A stretch of DNA of 64,000 nucleotides from Succinatimonas sp. CAG:777 (GCA_000431835.1 HF987965.1:62001-126000), one strand, 5' to 3'. Shown: positions 26,081 through 35,496, counted from the first letter of the stretch. The notes: a model not told the origin generated them from the sequence alone. Made by a program: numbers and translations.

Positions 26081-27694
26081 TTAACCTCTCTTAGCCTTCA
26101 TATCCCATTCTTTTAGTAAGTTTAAAAGAGCATGACGGTAATACTCTTTAAAGAAGATGTCTTCATCTGCTTTATTTGGGGTTTGACCTAGTAATTTAGG
26201 CAACTCTTTTGAAACATTGAAAGTTTCTTTAAAAGTAGTTGGATTTAAGAATTTGCTCATAATGTCAGACATTTCGTAGTATTTGCATCCGTCAAAAGGA
26301 GATCTTCCTTCGGAATTTTTCCATTGAATGCCTGGTGTTTTATCCAGAATTTCGGTAAATTTTGCAAGCCATTTGTCTTGAGGAACATTAGAAATCATAT
26401 TTCTTAGGTTTCCACGCTGTGCTGCGCTGATATCTGATGACTTTCTCTGAGACTCAATAAACTGGGCTATATCTGTACGAGATACAAAGCGGACAGCTGC
26501 CTCTCTTGCAATTCTGTAAATGGCTCTTGTTTTTAACAGAGTGAGCACATTGCTATGAACTAAATTAGATGAGGCTTCTGGTTTTACGTTCTTTTCATCA
26601 ATATCATCCGTATCTACAAAAGGTGCATTTAAGAATTCTGGATTTACAAGAATTCTTCCATAACCTTCATTAGTAGATCCTCCAATAGCCTCTGGTAACT
26701 TGGAAACTACCTTGTCAAATGTAATTTCAATTACAGATCCTTGGATAAGCATCTGTCTTGCTTTTCTAGGAAGTGACCAAAGGTTGTTAAATCCTTTTAA
26801 ATTGTCATAGAGACAATAAAGTTTAGAGATTTTTGCGTTTTCAAAATACTTTTGCAGCTCTTTCTCTAAATTGTTCAATGGTAATTCCCATGATCTGTTT
26901 GAAATGTATCCAGATAGTAAGAACAACTTAGCAGTGTTTGCATCTACATTTTGAGAAGCAACATCTTCACAAGATAGAACTTTTGCTGCTACCTTGCCGT
27001 AACCAGCACTTCTTGAGTGACCTATATACAGATTACTGATACTGTCTAATAGTGATCTCAAACTTTGTTCACAAGCATCATCACAATAGATTTCGCTGAT
27101 GAATTTAGTACCTTTACCTAAAGCACTAAAACCAAATAATTGTCCATCAGCTGCTGTTCTATCCTTGCCAATAGCAACATGCATATTCCAGGTTTTGTGG
27201 ATATTTGGTTGGCACTTTTCTTTTGAAGTCATAAAACCAAGATCAAATTTCTTAAGTTTTATAGCCTCATTTTCGTCTAATCCCCATTCCTTTTTATCAT
27301 TGATAACGAGATCGATTAGCTTTTGCTCTGAATCTAAAACAATTGAGCTCAAGTTTAATACTCTGCTTTTAGCTGCGTTTTTTGAACCAACTGATGGTAA
27401 ACCACCGTAGTTCTTAAGTTTCTGATAACAAAGAGGTACTGGTACGGTTTGCTCGTCTCCTGCTAAGGGAAAAGCATGTCCCCACTTTACTTTTGAGTTT
27501 AAAAAGAGGTTGTTAAATTCATCTGAATCATCAGGTGTAACATTAGGATTATTTCTTTTCCAAACATTTGCTAATGCACCTAATAACATATTTCCAGGAA
27601 TGTACTCTAATGTTTTATGTGTCTGACCTTCAGTAGTACCATCAGTAATAACAAGAGGCTGCAAAGCTTCTAGTTTTAATTTAATTACTTTCAC
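26081..27694 (-). CDS. csx10: Csx10-like (Cas5-group) RAMP subunit
   Basis: The protein has 537 aa with a GTG start at 27694 overlapping the upstream TGA. It opens MKVIKLKLEALQPLVITDG and has LEYIPGNMLLGALANVW, the 'yIPG..l.GalA' pattern of Csx10. The first glycine loop is IGHSRSAGYGKVAAKV; a second, GGSTNEGYGRILV, lies near residue 340. Csx10 caps the crRNA 5' handle in type III-D complexes. The C-terminal 160 residues are helical and basic, with no motif I recognise. Confidence 0.75.
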   Translation of the reverse strand: MKVIKLKLEALQPLVITDGTTEGQTHKTLEYIPGNMLLGALANVWKRNNPNVTPDDSDEFNNLFLNSKVKWGHAFPLAGDEQTVPVPLCYQKLKNYGGLPSVGSKNAAKSRVLNLSSIVLDSEQKLIDLVINDKKEWGLDENEAIKLKKFDLGFMTSKEKCQPNIHKTWNMHVAIGKDRTAADGQLFGFSALGKGTKFISEIYCDDACEQSLRSLLDSISNLYIGHSRSAGYGKVAAKVLSCEDVASQNVDANTAKLFLLSGYISNRSWELPLNNLEKELQKYFENAKISKLYCLYDNLKGFNNLWSLPRKARQMLIQGSVIEITFDKVVSKLPEAIGGSTNEGYGRILVNPEFLNAPFVDTDDIDEKNVKPEASSNLVHSNVLTLLKTRAIYRIAREAAVRFVSRTDIAQFIESQRKSSDISAAQRGNLRNMISNVPQDKWLAKFTEILDKTPGIQWKNSEGRSPFDGCKYYEMSDIMSKFLNPTTFKETFNVSKELPKLLGQTPNKADEDIFFKEYYRHALLNLLKEWDMKAKRG

Positions 27695-28335
27695 TGTACA
27701 TCTCCTTTTAATACTTCAGGAAGTTCAACCTTATTTTGTTCTAGACCTTTAACAGTTATCTTGCACTTTCCAAGACCTCTAGCTCGCTCACCACCAATAC
27801 TCTTTACAGCAGCGCACACAGCTGATAGGTAGCTATCAAGCCACTTTTCAGATAAATCTTGGTTATTTTCAATTTCGATATCAGCTTCAAGTTCAAGCTC
27901 AGGAATACCGCACTCAAGTCTTCTTAAAGATCCATCAACAACTTGCTTATCTTCTTTTAGCTTGGTTTCACTTCTATATGAAATCATGTCTTTTAAGGCT
28001 TCTTGTTTTGCATCGCTATCGATACTGTTTAACAGTGAGGTTAAGCCTTCATCTAGGTGAGCACCACCTACACGAATGATTCCTGCTTGATTAACCTTGT
28101 CATCTTGAGATGCTGTTCCAAAGATAATTTCACTAACTTTCTTTAAATCATCTCTGCCTTCACATCTAGCTAAAAGATTTGCTCCTTCTCTTAATGCGCC
28201 TTTAACAGCTCTTCCTGGAATATATGGAAAGCCATTACTATCTCTAGAAATCTTGTTATCAGCTAAATAGCCATCACCGATACCACTTGAAACCTGCCAC
28301 TCTGACAGAAATTTAATTACAATCTTTCTTTGCAT
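27691..28335 (-). CDS. Csm3-like (Cas7-group) RAMP backbone subunit
   Basis: The protein has 214 aa, a single RAMP. It has SGIGDGYLADNKISRDSNG (with the candidate catalytic Asp in LADNKI), FPYIPGRAVKGALREGANLL and the C-terminal glycine loop GGERARGLGKCKI. Its small size and position right after cas10 fit a Csm3 backbone protein. Starts 9 bp after the cas10 stop and overlaps csx10 by 4 bp. Confidence 0.8.
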   Translation of the reverse strand: MQRKIVIKFLSEWQVSSGIGDGYLADNKISRDSNGFPYIPGRAVKGALREGANLLARCEGRDDLKKVSEIIFGTASQDDKVNQAGIIRVGGAHLDEGLTSLLNSIDSDAKQEALKDMISYRSETKLKEDKQVVDGSLRRLECGIPELELEADIEIENNQDLSEKWLDSYLSAVCAAVKSIGGERARGLGKCKITVKGLEQNKVELPEVLKGDVQ

Positions 28336-28344
28336 GGCTTAATC

Positions 28345-30036
28345 CTAAATTTTAAAGTACTCTTTGTAATCGTTTAGATGAACAGACAGCAGGTGATTCA
28401 ATTCAACGTAATCTCCAAGCTTTGTCTTGTAGGTCTTATCATCTTTATCTTTGTAGAAGAATCCATTTGCTTCAGGGAATAAACGTAAAAACTCTTCAGT
28501 TCCCATAAGCTTTTGATTGGCTCTTCCACCTAAACCTCTTTCCACATTGTCTTTTAACTTGCTGTAGCATTTATCAGCAGCTTCTTTTCCTTTCTTACAT
28601 TCATTTAAGGCGCTTCTTACAGCTGAGCGAGGTAATTTCTCTGAAACAGAAATACTGTCCTTTACAAATTTAGCAAGATTGTCACCTTTTAATAACATAG
28701 GCTTTGCAGTAAGAGACAATCCATCTTCTGATGTAAATAAATGAGCTCTAATGCTATCTAAGTCATTTTCTGTATCATTGGTGATAACAACATAATCCAT
28801 GCTACTTGGTCTGTTCTTCATGAGAGCTGTAAGCTCTTTCGAATTTTTTACAAGCTCTTCAGACAGATCAAAGGCTTTTAAGAAAGGATAACCAGTAGGG
28901 CAGACCACCATACCAACACCAACTGTCAGCTTGTCTAGTCTATTAGCATTTGGATTGTTTTTATTTTGCTCTATGAAAGCTTGATTTGAATAACGTTCAA
29001 ACTCTTTTACGAAAGCATCAATAAAATACAGTGCAAGATCTGGTCTAATTACGATAGTGACATCATCACCACCTAACACTAAAGGTCTGGCAGGAACCAA
29101 CTTTCTATCTGAAAAATGAGCATATTTAAGACACTCAGTTAAACCTTTTTTGAAAGCTGAAGCTGTAGTATCTTTTACAGTTTTAGATAGAGTAGACATC
29201 TTATTGATAACTCTGATGGTGTTTTTATCTCTCTTTTCTTGGTTAATTTCCTTTCCACCATCTTGAGCTTCTTTGTTTTCTTTTTCTTCTTGCTTACTTA
29301 CTTTTACAAGTTCCTGTCTGAATCTCTTACCAAGATCATTTCCATCTATATGGATGAAAGCTACTTTACCTAAACCACAAGCAATTTCTTCAAGATCATC
29401 AGACCACTGTAGATCTGCTCCTACTTCATCATCAGGTTCTATTTCTCTTAATCTTGCTCTTGATGCTGCAAGTAGTTTTTCAATTCTTCTAGTTTTTGAA
29501 GACAGTGAAATGATTTCATCTCTATCAGAACTGTTTCCATAGCTTACTTTTCCAATAGCAGGTTCTCCATCTAAAGGAGCCTCAGCACATATTGGAAGTA
29601 ACTGCATTCCCGTTGAAGTAGGGTATTTATTTCTTTGGTCAGTAATTTTATTTGAGAGTTCAAATTTTGCGTTTCTTATTCCTAAAGAATCAAATTCGCA
29701 TTCTTCTGATGCTCCGAAAATTGGAAGACCTGGAAAATCTTCTAAGATCTGCAAACCAAATTTGTTTAAGAACTCTTTGCCTTTTTCAAGACTTGAAAAA
29801 AGCAGGTGCATAGCTCCAGCATTTCTTTGCAGGGGCAAGATCTCGTTATCTTCAGGTTTTCTGATTTTATCCAGTACAGTAAGTCCATTGTTATTGGCAA
29901 AATCAGTAAGATAATTGTCAGATAGTGATTCGATTAACTCAGAACCTCCAATCATCTCTTTTAACTTACCTGTTGATAAAATATATTTTTGGATGCCACC
30001 GACTTCCAAAACTACGTATCCTAATTTATCTGACAT
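28345..30036 (-). CDS. cas10: Cas10 (type III, HD-less, GGDD present)
   Basis: The protein has 563 aa. It starts directly with the first palm domain: VLEVGGIQKYILSTGKLKEMIG, the 'GIQ.YI..T.kLkei.G' motif. There is no N-terminal HD nuclease domain. Palm 2 has HIDGNDLGKRF (231–236) and the catalytic GGDD (322–325; LVLGGDDVTIVI). The intact GGDD predicts cyclic oligoadenylate synthesis. Because the HD nuclease is absent, immunity would rest on the signal and its effectors. A helical C-terminal domain follows. Preceded by the CARF nuclease gene, 23 bp upstream. Confidence 0.92.
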   Translation of the reverse strand: MSDKLGYVVLEVGGIQKYILSTGKLKEMIGGSELIESLSDNYLTDFANNNGLTVLDKIRKPEDNEILPLQRNAGAMHLLFSSLEKGKEFLNKFGLQILEDFPGLPIFGASEECEFDSLGIRNAKFELSNKITDQRNKYPTSTGMQLLPICAEAPLDGEPAIGKVSYGNSSDRDEIISLSSKTRRIEKLLAASRARLREIEPDDEVGADLQWSDDLEEIACGLGKVAFIHIDGNDLGKRFRQELVKVSKQEEKENKEAQDGGKEINQEKRDKNTIRVINKMSTLSKTVKDTTASAFKKGLTECLKYAHFSDRKLVPARPLVLGGDDVTIVIRPDLALYFIDAFVKEFERYSNQAFIEQNKNNPNANRLDKLTVGVGMVVCPTGYPFLKAFDLSEELVKNSKELTALMKNRPSSMDYVVITNDTENDLDSIRAHLFTSEDGLSLTAKPMLLKGDNLAKFVKDSISVSEKLPRSAVRSALNECKKGKEAADKCYSKLKDNVERGLGGRANQKLMGTEEFLRLFPEANGFFYKDKDDKTYKTKLGDYVELNHLLSVHLNDYKEYFKI

Positions 30037-30059
30037 TTGTTATCCTCTCAAAAATACTG

Positions 30060-30752
30060 CTATGCTGTTTGGTTGTTAGTATTGCTTTGGTTTGTGCTCT
30101 TGTTAAGTCTAGCGTTCTCTAAGATTTCTCTTAACTTTTCACTTTGACACAAATCTTTCCAATCAATAACTGGAATAGTTTTTTTCTTGTTGTCTTCTTC
30201 TGATATAAACTGAGAGGTATCCCCCTTGTACAGGTAGCAAACAACAGGTATTGCAAAACGGTTAAGACTTGCGGTTACATCTTGTGCTTCTACAGCTACA
30301 CGGTCTAAAGGGGTTGCGTTATGGCTTCCTAACTCTTGAGCCTTACATGAAACCATCACATGAACACCATGCCAGGAGGCAATCGAATCCATATCTAATC
30401 TGAAAACATCCTGATAGTTTTTTTCTAGTTTTTCTTGAAGCTTTTCTTCAAAAGGAAGTCTTGTTCTAGCATATGCATAATGACATCCTGCCTCTCTTAA
30501 AGCCTGAGAAGTGAGAGATTCGAACCAGTCGCCACCGTCAACTTCATAGGTAAAGACATTTTTGTTTTCATCCTTTAGAATGAATGTTCCACTGTTAGAT
30601 CCTTTGTTTGAGGAATAATGCGTATCATCTCTGCTTCTTCTAAAACTTAAAGTAATTCCGCCTGCTGAAAATTTGAATTTTTCATCCCACACTTGTACCC
30701 ACTTTTTATTTTCATTTAAGCAAGCTTTCATTTGCTTTAATAATAAAGACAT
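30060..30752 (-). CDS. C-terminal nuclease part of an interrupted Can1-like CARF effector
   Basis: The visible frame from the ATG at 30752 gives 230 aa. The nuclease core is VDGGDWFESLTSQALREAG (Card1/Can2-like 'GxWFE'), RLDMDS and VMVSCKAQ, consistent with a PD-(D/E)XK E...D...xK site. The same frame continues upstream without a break for 86 codons to 31010. That part reads NVHVNITPGSKGQTAS, a CARF signature, then meets the TAA (31011–31013) that ends the previous gene. I see no good ribosome site at 30752. Unless TAA is read through, the CARF2 domain is split from the nuclease. Confidence 0.75.
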   Translation of the reverse strand: MSLLLKQMKACLNENKKWVQVWDEKFKFSAGGITLSFRRSRDDTHYSSNKGSNSGTFILKDENKNVFTYEVDGGDWFESLTSQALREAGCHYAYARTRLPFEEKLQEKLEKNYQDVFRLDMDSIASWHGVHVMVSCKAQELGSHNATPLDRVAVEAQDVTASLNRFAIPVVCYLYKGDTSQFISEEDNKKKTIPVIDWKDLCQSEKLREILENARLNKSTNQSNTNNQTA

Positions 30753-31010
30753 GAATTTCTTTTCATCTTCAGTGTCATCTCTAAAGAGGTCTGCGTATGG
30801 ATATAGAATTTTCAGATAATCTTTAATATCACAAGCTTCTACTAAGAATTCTTCACTATCTTTGCTCTTATCACTGATGCATTTTAACTGTGCTGTTCTT
30901 GTTAAAATTGACCAAATTAGAACTTCATTTTTTGCTGACCAATAAGAAAGAGATGCTGTTTGTCCTTTTGAACCTGGGGTGATATTGACATGAACATTTG
31001 TAGCTGAACT

Positions 31011-32471
31011 TTACTTAACCAAAGATTTCAATATATTTGATCCATTGATATCTGTTGGTAGAATTTGAGTATGTAATCCGATTTTTTCAAAATAATCCTT
31101 GGTGTTATCTGCTAATTCTTGAATTTCAGAATCATTAACGGTTGCTACAATGATTACATTTTTAATTTTGTTGTTTTTTCTATGAGCTATAGTTGCATTA
31201 ACTGTAGCAGTAATGTCAGAACCTAAAGCAATAATTAAGGTGTCAGAAGCAATCTTGATTGTAGTTACATCTTGGAGCTCATTATCTTCATCTTTTTTGA
31301 TAAGCTGAGTTAGGGCTCTTCTCAAGTTTTGAGTTGTAAACTTAATATGATCAGGCCCTAATCCAAATAATAGATTTCCATTTTGGTTTTTGAATAAACC
31401 ATATGGCTTAAAAGGAGTCATCTTTCCTCTTGACTCCAATTTAATATGTTGAATGTCTTTTTCGTTAGCGCAGACAACGTACCATCTTCTGTCGTAAAGC
31501 TCATGTAGACCTTTTCCTTCTTTTGTTGAAGCAATTCTTGTTAGATCCTGTCTAATTACTTTTTTAGTATTGCCAATCACCTTGCCGATCTCTTTTACGA
31601 AATTTGATTGACAGTTATACTTTTTTAATATCTGAGTAAAAGTTCTCTGTAAATTTAAAATGTCCTCACCATTTTTTGAATCTACAGTCTCTTCAACTAC
31701 AGCTAAAAGTTCCTGTCTTAATTCTTTGTTATTAGAGCTTTGACTTGTAGATACTATTTTTTCTACTGCTTTTAATAGGTCTTTTTTCAGATTGATAGCT
31801 GTTTCTTTACTATTTACATCAAATCTTGTGAAATCAGTTAGTAAGACTAATCTATTACTACCATCATTCCATACAAGATCACAGTGAACGCCATTTATTT
31901 TTACATTTACCAGAGCGCTGTTTCTGATAAATCCTGCTGGTAGGGTAATGTTGTAATATTTGAGGAAATTGTTTAATTGGCTAGGAGAACTTTCCATTTC
32001 GATGGTAATGCCAGGATGTGCTGCAATAAGTTCTTCAGGTGTTTTTAATTTGCTAAAAGGAATGGTTTTTAGAGCATAATTGTCATCTAGGTTAAAAATT
32101 GCAACTTCTTTTCTGTCAGAGCTTATTACATATGAAATATCTTTATAGTGCTCACAAATTGTTTCTGCTACGGAAAAGTTTTGACCGCCAGATGAAAGAA
32201 ACATAACCTTTTCTGCGTTTTTTATAGCATTTTCGAACTCTTCATCATTGTTGTCTTTGTTGAATAACTCAATAGCGAAATTGGCTTTTTCTTTGAATTC
32301 ATTCGCTAAGTCTTCTGCATTTTGCTTAGTTGCAGCGGTATATGAAAGCAGTAATTTATCAATTGAATATAGATTGTTTCCATTATCGTCTTTAGCTGCC
32401 ATACATGCTTCAAGACAAGATTTAATTCCGCCTGTTTGGTTTCCTACATATGAAGCAAAGGTTATATTCAT
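31011..32471 (-). CDS. N-terminal part of an interrupted Can1-like protein (CARF1, nuclease-like, half of CARF2)
   Basis: I chose the ATG at 32471 (MNITFASYVG), with AAGGA 6 bp upstream. A TTG at 32549 is in frame but lacks this support. The 486 aa contain CARF1 (ITFASYVGNQTGG, KLLLSYTAATK, MFLSSGGQNFSVAE) and a nuclease-like middle (VHCDLVWNDGSNRLVLLTDF). The first half of CARF2 follows (TLIIALGSDITATVN, VIIVATVND). It stops with TAA in the middle of CARF2. Joined with the downstream frame the product would be about 800 aa, with the Can1 layout CARF–nuclease-like–CARF–nuclease. Confidence 0.7.
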   Translation of the reverse strand: MNITFASYVGNQTGGIKSCLEACMAAKDDNGNNLYSIDKLLLSYTAATKQNAEDLANEFKEKANFAIELFNKDNNDEEFENAIKNAEKVMFLSSGGQNFSVAETICEHYKDISYVISSDRKEVAIFNLDDNYALKTIPFSKLKTPEELIAAHPGITIEMESSPSQLNNFLKYYNITLPAGFIRNSALVNVKINGVHCDLVWNDGSNRLVLLTDFTRFDVNSKETAINLKKDLLKAVEKIVSTSQSSNNKELRQELLAVVEETVDSKNGEDILNLQRTFTQILKKYNCQSNFVKEIGKVIGNTKKVIRQDLTRIASTKEGKGLHELYDRRWYVVCANEKDIQHIKLESRGKMTPFKPYGLFKNQNGNLLFGLGPDHIKFTTQNLRRALTQLIKKDEDNELQDVTTIKIASDTLIIALGSDITATVNATIAHRKNNKIKNVIIVATVNDSEIQELADNTKDYFEKIGLHTQILPTDINGSNILKSLVK

Positions 32472-32609
32472 TTCCATTCCTTTTTTTGAGGCGCCAGCCT
32501 TTCTCAATTCTATATTAAACAGATCTTCGATTTTTTGAATTAAAACCAATTTTTAGAATGTTATCTAAAAACAGTTATTTTTTTATTTTGATACAAATTC
32601 TGTTTGTGT

Positions 32610-33734
32610 CTAATTATTCGTAAACGGAATAATACTCTCCGACAATTGCATGATTTTCTGTCTATTCTTAGCCACCACATCTTTTGAGGTATTGGCGTAG
32701 CAGTAGATACAGCCATGTGAACAGGTGTTGTACATACCAATATCTTTACTTACCATACAGCCACACTCTTTACGCTGACCTTTATCTTTCATTCTCTTAA
32801 CATCAAGATTTGACTCTGCAACTCCTGTATTAGCAACAGAAGTTGCAGTGTTTCCCTCAATAGAAGCAAATAGATCAAGTTCAGATGCTTTAGGCTTTCT
32901 CTTTTTATCAAATGAATGTAAATACTCAGTTAAGACTTTGTCATCAGAGAACAGTCTTTCCATTAACTCACCGTCAATGCAACGGTTGTGCTCAATTCCA
33001 AATCTTTCAAGGTCAAGATCTTCAGCGCAGGTAGCTAGGGTGAAATCCCAGCCCTGCTCATGCCAGTGCTGTTGGATCTTTTTAAGACCATCAGCTATTT
33101 CTTCTTTTTGAGCAAGGGATAGCTCAGCTCTTAGCACATTGTCTTTAGTAAATAAGCCATTAGTCTCTTTGATAAGATTGTTCTGTACCTTTCTGTAAGC
33201 TTCAACATCAATAAAGCTAAAGACTAACTTAGAGGTATATCCTTTTAATCTTTTTGAAAGATTCCAGATCTTGATTAAAAGATCACGAGTTGAAAGATTT
33301 GGTGTCACAATTAAAGGATCAAATCTCCAGATAACTCTGTCTTTACCAATTCTGTCTGAGAGCTCTTTAAAGGTTTCAATTCTCTTTTCTAGTGAAGCTA
33401 CATTAGGTTCAAAACCTTCTTTTTCGTAATCATTTAAAGTGAACTGAAAATAGTAGTGAATACCAGTCTTATCAAGCTCATCAAGATATGGCATTAAAGG
33501 ACGAGGGTTTTTAGTCCAGAAGACAATTACTCTAGTCTTGTCATAAGACACATACATAGGAGCCTGATTAAAGGGATTTATCCATACAGAGTAACCATCT
33601 GATAATCTTTGCATGAACCATTTGGCAAAGAAAGCTGGGATATCAGTTGATCTGCTGGCTGAGACAATTACAGGATGGCTTGCAGGCACTTTTATTCCTG
33701 ATTTTAATATGATGGTATCTTTTGAATCTGTCAT
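32610..33734 (-). CDS. DUF1848-family protein with C-terminal cysteine cluster
   Basis: The protein has 374 aa. VIVSASRSTDIPAFFAKWF, VWINPFNQAPMYVSYD and VFWTKNPRPLMPYLDEL are the DUF1848 core, which resembles the spore-photoproduct-lyase/radical-SAM barrel. The C terminus has ECGCMVSKDIGMYNTCSHGCIYCYAN, with Cys spacing C-x3-C-x2-C as in Fe–S sites. It lies 60 bp or so upstream of the CARF effector on the same strand. Function is unknown; co-transcription with the defence operon is possible but unproven. Confidence 0.75.
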   Translation of the reverse strand: MTDSKDTIILKSGIKVPASHPVIVSASRSTDIPAFFAKWFMQRLSDGYSVWINPFNQAPMYVSYDKTRVIVFWTKNPRPLMPYLDELDKTGIHYYFQFTLNDYEKEGFEPNVASLEKRIETFKELSDRIGKDRVIWRFDPLIVTPNLSTRDLLIKIWNLSKRLKGYTSKLVFSFIDVEAYRKVQNNLIKETNGLFTKDNVLRAELSLAQKEEIADGLKKIQQHWHEQGWDFTLATCAEDLDLERFGIEHNRCIDGELMERLFSDDKVLTEYLHSFDKKRKPKASELDLFASIEGNTATSVANTGVAESNLDVKRMKDKGQRKECGCMVSKDIGMYNTCSHGCIYCYANTSKDVVAKNRQKIMQLSESIIPFTNN

Positions 33735-33921
33735 AAGCTTATCCTTTAATCATGTGTTCTTTAAGTAAGCTGTCTAAATTCGCTCTTTGTTCGTATTGCT
33801 TAAATTAAATCAAGGCCTTATGTAAAGCAGTTTAGTAAAAAGACTTCTATGACCTTTTACAAAACTGCTCTAAAGCAGCCCTTGTAGCCCTTTATTGAAA
33901 TCATCACTTAATTTTCTCCTT

Positions 33922-35166
33922 TTAGAAAGGTAAATCGTCGCTACGACCATCAACAGCATATAGCTTCTGAAATTCAGCTGCCATATAGCGACTGAGATCT
34001 ACACGGCACTTAATTTCGTTACCATTTCTATAGTAGCCTGCAATATCCAAGTTTTGTGTGTGCTCGTCGATCTTATCAAGTTCAGGACTCATTTTTTCAT
34101 ACATATCCTTGTGACATAACATGACATAAGTCATACAGTCAGGCTTTTCTGAGTGGTAGCTGTAATTACTGTTGGTTGCAAAAAAGCTACTTTGTGGGAA
34201 GCAACTTTCAAATGCATCATTGCGAACCACATTAGAAAATGGGCAGTCGCAACCGTTGGTTTCATCTTCGAGCATGCGTGAGCATGGTCTTGGATATAAA
34301 AGCTTCATGTCATGTTCACCTTGTGAGCACTTGATAAACTGGATTGCCTGATGGGTTAACATTCTGTTGGTAAAGCACTTTCCCTGTAGAGTATAGGTGC
34401 TGTCAGCAATGATAATAGCGCCACGTTTGCTTAATGATCTTGCAAAGATCTCCATAAAAACAGCATAGGCATGGTTCTCAAAACCTGTGTAAAAGTTTTT
34501 GTTATAGTTAATGTCTCTCATGTTTAACAAGGTAGAGCTTTTGATGATTTCACCAATGCCTTTAAAGCTGGTGATAAGATCAAACTTCTCATTACCCAAA
34601 TAGTCCATGAGTTCATTATTGCTTTTATCAATAGACATTGCACTTGAAGAGTCATAGATATGCTCAATTGCATTCAGTTTAAAAGTGCAGTTTTTAAACA
34701 AAGGATCTGAATTTACAAAGTTTCTTTCCCAGCGGGAAAATAGCTCTACAAACTGCTCTATAGCTACTGAACTGCCTTCAATTATAGTCACCTCAATATT
34801 AGGCAGTTGTCTGTTAGCTGCTTTATACATCTTGGCTAAAGCTGTGATTGCTCCAAATACATCACCGCCGTTACCGCAGAAGCAGGATAAAAGCTTAATA
34901 CTGCGCTTAGAGTTTAAAAATTCCTTTTTAACTTCTTCTTTAGACAAGTAGTCCATGGTGATGTACTCACTCTCAGCAGCTGATCTTGGTAGGTAGGTGT
35001 ACATATAGCTTAACCATTGTCCAAAAGAATGATTTAAGTTTTCTTCAACTTCACCTCTTTTTAACTGTACGGGGTAGATACCTTTCTCTTTGTAGTGGTT
35101 TAAGGTCTCGTTAATTGCAAAGCATAAACAATCGTCTACAACAACATTCTTCTTGTTCTCGCACAT
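33922..35166 (-). CDS. Putative SAM-dependent methyltransferase-like protein, unknown
   Basis: I chose the ATG at 35166 because AAGGAG lies 9 bp upstream; the longer frame to 35226 has no such site. The 414 aa include a Rossmann-type first strand and glycine loop KLLSCFCGNGGDVFGAI, a second strand EVTIIEGSS and KFDLITSFKGIGE. RGAIIIADSTYTLQGK suggests a later strand. The order is that of a class I methyltransferase, but I cannot name a family. The C-terminal half is rich in Cys and His (CDCPF). Divergent from the sigma-54 promoter region. Confidence 0.5.
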   Translation of the reverse strand: MCENKKNVVVDDCLCFAINETLNHYKEKGIYPVQLKRGEVEENLNHSFGQWLSYMYTYLPRSAAESEYITMDYLSKEEVKKEFLNSKRSIKLLSCFCGNGGDVFGAITALAKMYKAANRQLPNIEVTIIEGSSVAIEQFVELFSRWERNFVNSDPLFKNCTFKLNAIEHIYDSSSAMSIDKSNNELMDYLGNEKFDLITSFKGIGEIIKSSTLLNMRDINYNKNFYTGFENHAYAVFMEIFARSLSKRGAIIIADSTYTLQGKCFTNRMLTHQAIQFIKCSQGEHDMKLLYPRPCSRMLEDETNGCDCPFSNVVRNDAFESCFPQSSFFATNSNYSYHSEKPDCMTYVMLCHKDMYEKMSPELDKIDEHTQNLDIAGYYRNGNEIKCRVDLSRYMAAEFQKLYAVDGRSDDLPF

Positions 35167-35319
35167 AGTTACTTTCTCCTTGAGTGTTTTTATTTGATGC
35201 ATTGGAATTATCAAATTTTGTGCCATGATTTTTAACTATATGAAAAATAAGAATAAAATTATTTTTAATAACTCTTAAAATTATAAAAAATTAAAGAAAT
35301 TTTATAAAAATTATAAAAC

Positions 35320-35341
35320 TTTATAGTGAAGATACTATAAA
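35320..35341. promoter_or_regulatory. Perfect dyad: candidate enhancer (UAS) for the sigma-54 activator
   Basis: TTTATAGT (35320–35327), spacer GAAGAT and ACTATAAA (35334–35341) are perfect 8-bp inverted arms. The centre lies about 175 bp upstream of the predicted sigma-54 start site, in the usual enhancer range. The surrounding 35230–35460 is extremely AT-rich and repeats AATTATAAAA several times. One further TTTATAGT half-site occurs near 35651. Confidence 0.5.
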
Positions 35342-35478
35342 AAATTATAATTTAATATAAAAATATATAATTCATTTCCCTTTTAAGAAAATTATAAAAA
35401 ATGGAAAAAGATGTATAAACAGATAAATTCTTTAAATATCAATAAATTAAAAAATTAATTTACATCTAATTTTAAAAG

Positions 35479-35496
35479 TTGGCACAGCAGTTGCTA
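35479..35496 (+). promoter_or_regulatory. Consensus −24/−12 sigma-54 promoter
   Basis: The sequence TTGGCACAGCAGTTGCTA carries the invariant GG (35481–35482) and GC (35493–35494) separated by exactly 10 bp. It matches TGGCAC-N5-TTGC(A/T). The predicted start site is near 35506, about 330 bp before the first reading frame. It faces the cluster of small membrane-protein genes. It is the only clear match I found by eye in the intergenic regions. Confidence 0.8.

Noticed and set aside
22544..32549. Several plus-strand frames of 60–100 codons within the cas operon
   Set aside because: All are antisense shadows of the well-supported minus-strand genes with overlapping start/stop codons.
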